5,548 bases of DNA from Deltaproteobacteria bacterium (lineage in GTDB: Bacteria > Bdellovibrionota_B > Oligoflexia > Oligoflexales > Bog-1112), in NCBI GenBank assembly GCA_003136475.1, contig PLEQ01000297.1, positions 1 to 5,548 of the forward strand, given 5' to 3'. The position numbers and the translations under genes were made by a program. This document shows, one piece after another, positions 1-4,854 of the stretch. The notes beneath the pieces were generated by a model. It was not told the origin of the DNA and did no database searches. It was given only the letters and a program-made list of their open reading frames with translations. The stretch's first letter is position 1, and each line of letters begins with the position of its first letter.

Positions 1-23
1 GAATTCAGAAGGATTCATGGATT

Positions 24-260
24 TTGCCCTCAGAATGCACCCTCGTAATCACCTGCCTCGATTTGGTCGAAAACGAGTACAGGTACACGCTCGACGGCGA
101 AATCGTTTCTAACTCTAATGAGAATGATTTCGTAGAAGGCATTTCTAGAGCACTTGGCGTTGCAAATACCATCAGAGTGAGAAGTCCCGATGCAGTATTT
201 GAACCATACGAACCTCAAAACGAACTGGAGAAATTCATTGGGCTCAGTCGTAACCGTTAA
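24..260 (+). CDS. Small hypothetical protein, start uncertain, possibly truncated by window edge
   Basis: A 78-residue protein of unknown function. It is acidic, with a beta-rich-looking first half (TLVITCLDLVENEYRYTLDG) and a C-terminal half ending FIGLSRNR. No motif or family is recognised. The proposed start is TTG at 24, with an AAGGA Shine-Dalgarno-like sequence at 9-13 ten bases upstream. The frame is open back to the window edge with no stop, so the true start may lie outside the window. ATG at 17 is in another frame and gives only a short arginine-rich peptide. The 3' end overlaps the macro-domain gene by 23 bases if that gene starts at 238, which suggests translational coupling and a shared transcript. 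That the frame is real is supported by this overlap and by unbiased protein-like composition; function cannot be inferred. Confidence 0.6.
   Translation: MPSECTLVITCLDLVENEYRYTLDGEIVSNSNENDFVEGISRALGVANTIRVRSPDAVFEPYEPQNELEKFIGLSRNR
227..230 (+). promoter_or_regulatory. Shine-Dalgarno that decides the macro-domain start
   Basis: GGAG lies seven bases upstream of TTG at 238. The in-frame ATG at 190 has no comparable site and would add 16 residues (beginning MQYLNHTNLK) that lie before the usual beginning of the macro fold. This favours the TTG start. Confidence 0.6.
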
Positions 261-681
261 AGACAGTCTTTTCAATGCTCCAAAGGGCTCAATAATCCTG
301 CACGCCTGCAATACCAAAGGCGTCTGGGGTTCTGGCATAGCCAAAGAGTTCGCCAAGCGGTTTCCCAACGCTTTCCGCGTTTACCGCGCAGCCTGCATGA
401 CAGAAGGCAGCACGTTGCGAGGCAAATGCCTGCTGATACCCTCTGGCGCCTATGTTGTTGGCTGCCTGTTCACATCCAGGGACTACGCAACCCACGTCGA
501 TCCACCACATTTGATTTTAGATGCAACAAGACTTGCAATTGCGCATTTAATCCTGCATAATGAAACTAAGAAGCCAATGCACATGTGCAAGATCAATTCC
601 GGTCTGTTCAGGGTGCCTTGGTCAGATACGAAAAAGATTTTGAAGGAAACAGGACAGGATTTTGTAGTTTACGATTATTGA
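238..681 (+). CDS. Macro-domain protein, Poa1p-like ADP-ribose-1''-phosphate phosphatase family
   Basis: A single-domain macro protein of 147 residues from TTG 238. Visible motifs are HACNTKGVWGSGIA (residues 22-35; the Asn and Gly-x-Gly-Ile-Ala of the ADP-ribose pocket), GKCLLIPSG (62-70), GCLFTS (75-80) and INSGLFRVPW (119-128), followed by a C-terminal VVYDY. The order and wording closely follow yeast Poa1p as I recall it (CN..G.WG.GIA, GKC.LLPS, CLFTS, INSGIFGVPW). That enzyme removes phosphate from ADP-ribose 1''-phosphate, a by-product of tRNA splicing and repair. Related macro domains (TARG1, DarG) instead remove ADP-ribose from protein or from thymidine in DNA, so the substrate here is open. 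It is probably cytoplasmic. It overlaps the upstream small gene by 23 bases and is followed by a structured non-coding gap. Family assignment is firm; the exact reaction is inferred. Confidence 0.9.
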   Translation: MGSVVTVKDSLFNAPKGSIILHACNTKGVWGSGIAKEFAKRFPNAFRVYRAACMTEGSTLRGKCLLIPSGAYVVGCLFTSRDYATHVDPPHLILDATRLAIAHLILHNETKKPMHMCKINSGLFRVPWSDTKKILKETGQDFVVYDY

Positions 682-869
682 TTTGTAGCGACGCACAAGC
701 GTATGTGTGACTCCGTAAATACGGGAAGTTCTTTAATGGACACGGAGGCTGGTTAAAAGTTTGGAACCCGACGATGCTGTAAAACCTCAGACTACCATGA
801 GTGGGCTTGCGAGTACGTAGCAAGTTTAGTAAGTGGGTGGGTTTCGCTACAAGTTTTTTTAGATGCTTT
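682..869 (+). other. Non-coding gap with several short inverted repeats
   Basis: This is the longest gene-free stretch in the window. Short inverted repeats seen are CGCACA/TGTGTG at 692-709 (one G-T pair; an alternative is ACGC/GCGT at 691-702), CCGT/ACGG at 713-724 with loop AAAT, CTTGC/GCAAG at 806-824, and GTAGC/GCTAC at 817-850. No tRNA fits: there is no T-loop consensus, and no acceptor stem pairs with the ACCA at 794-797. Small frames such as TTG 761 to TAG 820 (19 codons) have only a distant GGAGG at 744-748 and are not called. It may be an untranslated leader for the DUF551-NADAR run, a small structured RNA, or decayed sequence. Confidence 0.4.
817..860 (+). terminator. Weak candidate rho-independent terminator
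   Basis: GTAGC at 817-821 can pair with GCTAC at 846-850, and seven T residues follow at 854-860. The stem is only five pairs before a mismatch and the loop is long, so it is weak by usual standards. It sits between the macro gene and the DUF551-like gene. It shares bases with the alternative hairpin at 806-824, so the two cannot form together. Confidence 0.25.
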
Positions 870-1148
870 ATGGAATGGAATCAAGTGACGAAAGTGCCGC
901 CGCCCGAAGGGCGTGATCTGCTTGTGTGGACCGGCAATTCCATGATTGTCTCCGAAGCCCATTACTACGACGAGCGTGCGCGCAGAGACTATGCGGAACT
1001 GGCGATCAAATGCAGTTTTGCGGTACTGAGCGAAAAAGAAAAACTTCACTATATGAATTGTACTGGCCGATTCTCCGAATTTGGCGGAAATTACTATTTT
1101 GACAATCCAAAAGTTTACTGGGCAGAATTGCCGGAGCCTCCAAAATGA
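870..1148 (+). CDS. DUF551-like phage protein
   Basis: A 92-residue protein from ATG 870. It begins EWNQVTKVPPPEGRDLLVW and ends KVYWAELPEPPK. This matches the layout of DUF551 proteins, common in phages and prophages: an N-terminal W...LP..G..VLV-type strand and a C-terminal W..LP.PP motif. The function of the family is not known to me. There is no signal peptide or membrane segment. The frame continues upstream to GTG 801, but those residues (GLRVRSKFSKWVGF) precede the usual domain start and lack a Shine-Dalgarno, so ATG 870 is preferred although its own ribosome site is poor (AGATG). Its stop overlaps the next start as ATGA at 1145-1148, indicating coupled translation with the secreted miniprotein. 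Confidence 0.75.
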   Translation: MEWNQVTKVPPPEGRDLLVWTGNSMIVSEAHYYDERARRDYAELAIKCSFAVLSEKEKLHYMNCTGRFSEFGGNYYFDNPKVYWAELPEPPK

Positions 1149-1363
1149 AAACAATCCTACTCACGTTACTTATAGCGACTTCAGCGCACGCAGGAAATGT
1201 ATGCAGCCTCCTTGGCAAATGCAAAATCTGCCATCAGTGCGACGTCAACCGCGACAAATGCGCGAAGAAGGCTGGTAAGGACAAGGATAAGGTCAACACT
1301 TGTGACTTCAACCTATCTGTTTGCAAACTAGCAAACAAGTGCGAGGTCGAAGATGCAAAATGA
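1145..1363 (+). CDS. Secreted cysteine-rich miniprotein
   Basis: A 72-residue protein with a textbook Sec signal peptide: a positive start MKT, hydrophobic core ILLTLLIATS, and an AHA cleavage site before Gly17. The mature part would be about 56 residues with eight cysteines (20, 26, 29, 32, 39, 53, 60, 66), many lysines, and two C-x6-C pairs (32/39 and 53/60). An even cysteine number in an exported peptide suggests a disulfide-stabilised fold in the periplasm; metal binding by the C-x2-C-x2-C cluster (26-32) is an alternative. The start has GGAG at 1133-1136 eight bases upstream and overlaps the DUF551 stop. The 3' end overlaps the NADAR gene by 11 bases. No family is recognised. A role in the cell envelope, such as superinfection exclusion or interference with an envelope protein, is only a guess. 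Confidence 0.8.
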   Translation: MKTILLTLLIATSAHAGNVCSLLGKCKICHQCDVNRDKCAKKAGKDKDKVNTCDFNLSVCKLANKCEVEDAK

Positions 1364-1859
1364 TAAAATGATTTTGTTTTATGGCGGCCCCTTCAGCCAG
1401 TGGTACCGCGCAGAAATGGTAGTCAATGGGGTCAAGTACAATACTGCTGAGCAGTTTATGATGGCCATGAAAGCTCAATTTTTCGGTGATACTGAAGCCC
1501 AGGCCAAGATCATGGCCACCAAGGACCCAGCCAAGCAGAAGGCTATTGGTCGAGAAGTGAAGGGATTCAAGGTCGATGAGTGGAGTAAGGTGTCGCGCAG
1601 ATTCGTATATGCGGGCAATTATGCCAAATTTACCCAGAATTCGGACCTGTATGTTGAACTAATGAACACTGGCGATCTTGAAATTGTGGAGGCCAGCCCA
1701 TACGACAAAATTTGGGGAATAGGCCTGGGAGAGACCGATCCGCGTGCTTTCGATAAGACGCAGTGGCAAGGTCTAAATTGGCTTGGCGAGTGCGTCATGA
1801 AAGTGAGAGCAGACCTGAGACTGAAAGACGCTCTTTCAGAGAAAGCGAAAAATACGTGA
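1353..1859 (+). CDS. NADAR (YbiA-like) domain protein, probable ADP-ribose N-glycosidase
   Basis: A full-length single-domain NADAR protein of 168 residues. Conserved blocks are visible in order: FYGGPFSQWY (9-18), YNTAEQFMMAMKA (29-41), FGD (44-46), DPAKQKAIGREVKGF (58-72), the W at 77, GNYAKFTQN (88-96), IVEASPYDKIWGIGL (111-125), WQGLNWLGECVMKVR (138-152). The family includes E. coli YbiA, plant and bacterial riboflavin-pathway N-glycosidases, and NADAR proteins that remove ADP-ribose from guanine in nucleic acids, where they act as antitoxins to DarT1-type toxins. Start ATG 1353 has GAGG at 1343-1346, six bases away. It overlaps the secreted miniprotein gene upstream and shares a GTGA with the next gene, so it lies in a coupled run. 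No toxin gene is seen beside it. Family is certain from motifs; the anti-defence role is inferred from family knowledge and the nearby macro gene. Confidence 0.95.
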   Translation: MQNDKMILFYGGPFSQWYRAEMVVNGVKYNTAEQFMMAMKAQFFGDTEAQAKIMATKDPAKQKAIGREVKGFKVDEWSKVSRRFVYAGNYAKFTQNSDLYVELMNTGDLEIVEASPYDKIWGIGLGETDPRAFDKTQWQGLNWLGECVMKVRADLRLKDALSEKAKNT

Positions 1860-2113
1860 AATGGCTGATTTTAGTAATTATTTTAGTGCCACAAATCGGA
1901 ATAAGTAAGGAGTATCTCTTCACATACAACTTTCGAGAAGACGGGCAAGTGAAAACCCTGAAGTACAAAACGGATGCAGACTCATGGCAAGTGGCTTTTG
2001 ATCGTGGCGCCACTTTTTGCTATAATTTTTTTGATAAAATGAAATCGTTCGACGAGGATCGACTGGTCAGAGTGATCGATACTTGTGCTAACCCAAGTGA
2101 GCCTAAGCGTTGA
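1856..2113 (+). CDS. Small secreted protein of unknown function
   Basis: An 85-residue protein from GTG 1856, which overlaps the NADAR stop as GTGA. It begins MKWLILVIILVPQIGISKEY: one lysine, a hydrophobic stretch of about 14 residues and a small-residue region, which fits a Sec signal peptide (or an N-terminal anchor). The mature part of about 66 residues has FTYNFREDGQ and two cysteines near the end (TFCYNFF and DTCAN) that could form one disulfide. A longer reading from ATG 1763 would lie inside the NADAR gene and bury the signal peptide, so it is rejected. The last 11 bases overlap the end of the M15 peptidase gene on the other strand. No family is recognised. It is the second exported small protein in this run, so the two may act in the same compartment. 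Confidence 0.75.
   Translation: MKWLILVIILVPQIGISKEYLFTYNFREDGQVKTLKYKTDADSWQVAFDRGATFCYNFFDKMKSFDEDRLVRVIDTCANPSEPKR
1998..2026 (+). promoter_or_regulatory. Strong sigma70-like promoter candidate, antisense to the endolysin
   Basis: TTGATC (1998-2003), a 17-base spacer, and a perfect TATAAT (2021-2026) preceded by TGC, which makes it an extended -10. Transcription would start near 2033, inside the secreted-protein gene. It would run through 2103-2660 antisense to the M15 peptidase and possibly on into the oxygenase gene at 2718. It could be chance, because the -10 also encodes Tyr-Asn in the gene above, but it is the best promoter match seen in the window. Confidence 0.45.
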
Positions 2114-2660
2114 AATAGCGAGCGTTGCCTACAGGGTGAAGATCCAGGTGTACCCAGGTAGGTGTGTTACGTTCCATTCTAATGCCGTATTGCTCAAGAA
2201 CTGGTTCAAGCTTTGCATGAACCTCATCAATCGTCATAGTGCCATTGCAATCAAAGTCGATAGCGAGACCTTGCGCGTGAACGTCGTTAGGAATTGCCTT
2301 CACCACTTCTTGGTTGTATTGCTGTGAGCGAAACATGCAGTGAACCGACATTGGACATCCAAGGAATGTTCGGATCTCTTCCATCTTTTGACATAGCACT
2401 ACGAGCTTCGCCTTCATTGCGTCGTTGCATCCATCCATCTCGTTAGCGAGACGGTTCCAAGAATGTAGCATACACGCATCGGCGACGGTAAAGTGTTCGG
2501 TGATTTTGCAATCGGGAGAGGTCCAGTCGATGGGCGCGGGCTGCGCTGGCGCTGACGAGGGCGCCGGAGTATCGAGGGGAATCGACACAGAAACCATCGG
2601 CTCTGAACCTTTTGAAAAAATTCCAGCTACTAATTGTGCTATCTGTCCGAAAATATCCAT
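2103..2660 (-). CDS. M15-family zinc peptidase, probable phage endolysin
   Basis: A 185-residue protein. The C-terminal half is a VanX/D-Ala-D-Ala carboxypeptidase-like M15 domain: SVHCMFRSQQYN (105-116), HAQGLAIDFD (128-137), and MERNTPTWVHLDLHP (162-176). The expected zinc ligands are His128, Asp135 and His171. Such enzymes cut peptides of peptidoglycan and commonly serve as phage endolysins. The N-terminus has a short hydrophobic or amphipathic stretch (IFGQIAQLVAGIF, residues 3-15) and a Pro/Ala-rich linker (30-43). It is not a classic signal peptide, so release would need a holin or another route; no holin is visible here. The start at 2660 is chosen because AGAGG lies five bases before ATG on the minus strand; a TTG six codons upstream would place that site inside the gene. 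It is the only minus-strand gene, so it is probably transcribed separately. Confidence 0.88.
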   Translation of the reverse strand: MDIFGQIAQLVAGIFSKGSEPMVSVSIPLDTPAPSSAPAQPAPIDWTSPDCKITEHFTVADACMLHSWNRLANEMDGCNDAMKAKLVVLCQKMEEIRTFLGCPMSVHCMFRSQQYNQEVVKAIPNDVHAQGLAIDFDCNGTMTIDEVHAKLEPVLEQYGIRMERNTPTWVHLDLHPVGNARYFNA

Positions 2661-2669
2661 AAAATCCTC

Positions 2670-2698
2670 TTGTCTCAAGTTTAGATGTGTACTATCAT
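2670..2698 (+). promoter_or_regulatory. Promoter for the oxygenase-ligase block
   Basis: TTGTCT (2670-2675), a 17-base spacer and TATCAT (2693-2698) lie in the 57-base gap between the divergent endolysin and oxygenase genes. Expected initiation is near 2705, giving a leader of only about 13 bases that still contains the GGAGGG ribosome site (2709-2714). The inverted repeat CTTG-TCT-CAAG (2669-2679) overlaps the -35 and could be a regulator site. On the minus strand TATGAT (2699-2694) could act as a -10 for the endolysin, but no good -35 accompanies it. Confidence 0.55.
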
Positions 2699-2717
2699 AA
2701 GATTACTTGGAGGGTTT

Positions 2718-3539
2718 ATGAAAGTTGGAGTTTGTGACCTAAAATCGGCAGATTTCGAGAAGGATCTTCTCAAGTCTGTAATTAATACAGGATTCGTCGT
2801 TATAACGCAGCATGGCATTGAAGATGTTGTGATTAAAGAGGCCCAAAAGACATGGCGCGCGTTTTTCAAACGCGAACAGATTTTCAAAAATCTTTTTGTA
2901 AACGGCAACAACACAAATATGGGATACAAAGGCATGGGCACCGAAACCGCCGTTGGAGCTAATGTTGCCGACCTCAAAGAGTTTTTTCACTGGCGTCCAG
3001 GCGAAGATGTTCCTACAGAGGCTCGTTTCGCGACAGAAGTCCTTTACAACAAACTCGAACAACTTGGAATGAAAATTCTCTCAATTCTGGAAAAACAAAC
3101 TCGTTCAAATTACGTTTTGGAGTGCAATCAAAGTTCGAACACCATCCTTCGCACTCTTTACTATCCAGCGTTGAAATCTTTCGACGGACCAAGTGAAGGC
3201 GTTCGCGCCGCTGCACATGAAGACATCAACCACATCACGCTTTTGGTTGCCGCAACCGCTACTGGCTTGCAAGTCAAGGATCTTAAGGGTAACTGGCACG
3301 ACGTTCCACATGAAGAAAACTCTATCACAGTCAACATCGGCGACATGCTGGCTCTCCAAAGTAATGGCCTATACAAGTCGACCACTCATCGCGTGGTAAA
3401 TCCTCCTGATGAGAGTACTGATCGAATCTCGATGCCACTGTTCATTCACCCACACGCGAATGTTGAATTGGCTCCTGGCTACACTGCTGGACAGTTTTTG
3501 AAAGAGCGCATTGATTTGATCTACGGGAAAAAGAAGTGA
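2718..3539 (+). CDS. 2-oxoglutarate/Fe(II)-dependent oxygenase, isopenicillin N synthase-like
   Basis: A 273-residue enzyme of the isopenicillin N synthase-like dioxygenase family. It shows the N-terminal DIOX_N-type region (roughly 1-110, with VINTGFVVITQHGI) and a C-terminal jelly-roll with the iron triad His167-x-Asp169 (AAAHEDINHITLL) and His224 (STTHRVVNP). Arg236-x-Ser238 (DRISMPLFIHP) is the usual 2-oxoglutarate carboxylate clamp. Length and motif spacing are normal and the active site looks intact. Members hydroxylate, oxidise or cyclise small molecules; the substrate cannot be read from the sequence. Start ATG 2718 is preferred over ATG 2685 because GGAGGG (2709-2714) lies just upstream of it and the longer version would contain that site. 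Its stop overlaps the next gene as GTGA, so it heads a coupled run leading to DNA ligase. A nucleotide or DNA-modification role is possible but unsupported. Confidence 0.9.
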   Translation: MKVGVCDLKSADFEKDLLKSVINTGFVVITQHGIEDVVIKEAQKTWRAFFKREQIFKNLFVNGNNTNMGYKGMGTETAVGANVADLKEFFHWRPGEDVPTEARFATEVLYNKLEQLGMKILSILEKQTRSNYVLECNQSSNTILRTLYYPALKSFDGPSEGVRAAAHEDINHITLLVAATATGLQVKDLKGNWHDVPHEENSITVNIGDMLALQSNGLYKSTTHRVVNPPDESTDRISMPLFIHPHANVELAPGYTAGQFLKERIDLIYGKKK

Positions 3540-3724
3540 AAGTCTACATAGGGTATAAGGCCTACCCTTTTATGAGAGGCTGGGAAGTGGTCAAGGTCTT
3601 CGATGCAGAAGACAAGGCCAAGAAGTGGATGCAAGAAGAGAACGCAAAGGTCCATCAGGAATTTGATGATTACGGACTCGTTGAAGGCGAAGAGTACAAT
3701 TACTTTGAGAAGGCAGTAGAATGA
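3536..3724 (+). CDS. Small conserved-type phage protein, unknown function
   Basis: A 62-residue acidic protein starting at GTG 3536, overlapping the oxygenase stop, with GGGA at 3525-3528 seven bases upstream. The pattern MKVYIGYKAY, GWEVVKVFDAEDKAKKWMQE, then YNYFEKAVE resembles a widespread class of small phage proteins. Their layout is a first beta strand, a V.VF...E.A..W/F helix, and a final strand (similar to DUF7336-type proteins, from memory and not certain). It is cytoplasmic, with no cysteine or signal peptide. Its stop overlaps the ligase start as ATGA, so it is translated with the ligase. Function is unknown. Confidence 0.75.
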   Translation: MKVYIGYKAYPFMRGWEVVKVFDAEDKAKKWMQEENAKVHQEFDDYGLVEGEEYNYFEKAVE

Positions 3725-4854
3725 AATTACCAAGACTTTATAAGAAAACCTCGACTGGAGCGATTCAGTTCTGGGACATAGGTGTAATTGACCAACGAGG
3801 CTCGAACACTGCGGCCTGTATCGTCACCGAGTATGGCCAGGTTGATGGCAAGGTCCAGGCCACTAGCGATTTGATCTCAGAAGGCAAGAATGTCGGCAAA
3901 AAGAATGAGACCACTCCTAGGCAGCAGGCAGAGGCCGAAGCCAAGGGCAAATGGGAAAAGAAGAAGAAAAGCGGTTACGTTGAGTCATTCGATGGCGCTG
4001 GAAAGGGCGAAGTCGACGAATTGATCGAAGGCGGCGTTGTTCCTATGCTGGCTCAGAAGTTTTCAGAGCACGGCCACAAGATCAAACTGCCATGCTATAC
4101 TCAGCCAAAACTGGATGGTATCCGCTGCATCGCAATCATCAAGGACGGCGTCTGCACACTTTGGTCTCGCACTCGCAAGCCAATTACCTCGTGCCCGCAT
4201 ATCGTGCAAGAACTTGAGGCAGCATTTGAATCCAAGGACATTTTTTTGGATGGCGAACTCTATAATCACGAATGGAAGAGCGATTTCGAAAAGATCGTAT
4301 CTATGGTACGCCAAGAAGTTCCCGCAGAAGGTCACGAGATTGTCCAGTATCACGTTTATGACGTCGTGAATGATGGCGTATTTGCAGAGCGCATGGAAGA
4401 GATCGACACCATTTTTGACAACTTTGACTTTTATGCCTTGAAAAAAGTACCTACTGAGCCGGTTAATTCTGAGAACGACATCATGGTATATTTTGATCGG
4501 TTCAGAGAGCAGGGATATGAAGGTTCCATGCTACGAAACGAACATTCGAAGTACGTTAATAAGAGGTCCTACGACCTCCAGAAAGTGAAGGAGTTTGACG
4601 ATGCGGAATTCCCTATTGTCAGAGTGGAAGAAGGTCGCGGTAAACTCGCGGGACATGCGATATTCGTATGTAGGACTGAGGGCGGGAAAGAGTTTCTTGC
4701 TAAAATGCGAGGAGACACAGCGCAGCTCAAAAGATTCTTCGAAGACCATTCGCTTTGGCAGGGCAAGCGACTTACAGTCCAATACCAAGGAATTACTGGG
4801 AAGGAGCAAGTTCCCAGATTCCCAGTGGGCGTCGCAGTGCGGGATTACGAATGA
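3721..4854 (+). CDS. ATP-dependent DNA ligase with WGR-like N-terminal domain
   Basis: A 377-residue ligase that seals nicks in duplex DNA using ATP through a lysine-AMP intermediate. Residues about 1-88 form a WGR-like domain (YKKTSTGAIQFWDIGV, TEYGQVDGK, GKNVGKKNETTPRQQAEAEA, ending KKKKSGYVES) that some phage ligases carry for binding nicked DNA. The nucleotidyltransferase core has motif I PKLDGIR with adenylated Lys130 and Arg135, motif III FLDGELY (175-181), motif IIIa-like YHVYDVV (210-216), motif IV YEGSMLRN (266-273) and motif V LQKVKEF (287-292; lysines 288 and 290). The C-terminal OB-fold runs from about 297 to 377 (GRGKLAGHAIF; LTVQYQGITG). All catalytic motifs look intact. ATG 3721 has AAGG at 3710-3713 and overlaps the preceding stop; the stop overlaps the next start. 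Likely roles are phage replication and repair. Confidence 0.95.
   Translation: MKLPRLYKKTSTGAIQFWDIGVIDQRGSNTAACIVTEYGQVDGKVQATSDLISEGKNVGKKNETTPRQQAEAEAKGKWEKKKKSGYVESFDGAGKGEVDELIEGGVVPMLAQKFSEHGHKIKLPCYTQPKLDGIRCIAIIKDGVCTLWSRTRKPITSCPHIVQELEAAFESKDIFLDGELYNHEWKSDFEKIVSMVRQEVPAEGHEIVQYHVYDVVNDGVFAERMEEIDTIFDNFDFYALKKVPTEPVNSENDIMVYFDRFREQGYEGSMLRNEHSKYVNKRSYDLQKVKEFDDAEFPIVRVEEGRGKLAGHAIFVCRTEGGKEFLAKMRGDTAQLKRFFEDHSLWQGKRLTVQYQGITGKEQVPRFPVGVAVRDYE

Noticed and set aside
1..109. Other frames open from the left edge, ending at 48 and 109, and ATG 17
   Set aside because: Either could be the tail of an upstream gene, but there is too little sequence to decide. The frame ending at 109 is arginine- and histidine-rich like an out-of-frame shadow, and ATG 17 is only three bases from its AAGGA.
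703..820. Tiny reading frames (ATG 703, ATG 736, TTG 761, ATG 797)
   Set aside because: All are under 20 codons with poorly placed ribosome sites and no recognisable sequence.
735..860. Possible tRNA or tRNA-like RNA
   Set aside because: ACCA occurs at 794-797, but there is no matching acceptor stem, no T-loop consensus and no clear anticodon arm.
1099..1128. Perfect TTGACA with CAGAAT 18 bases later
   Set aside because: The -10 lacks the key first T, and the predicted start would fall on the ribosome site of the miniprotein gene.
1353..1859. NADAR as antitoxin of a toxin-antitoxin pair
   Set aside because: None of the neighbours resembles a DarT toxin; a stand-alone enzyme fits better within this window.
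2085..2327. Plus-strand frame opposite the M15 gene
   Set aside because: It is a shadow of the well-supported minus-strand peptidase and has no ribosome site.
4238..4266. TATAAT inside the ligase gene
   Set aside because: No acceptable -35 at 16-18 bases; likely a codon coincidence.
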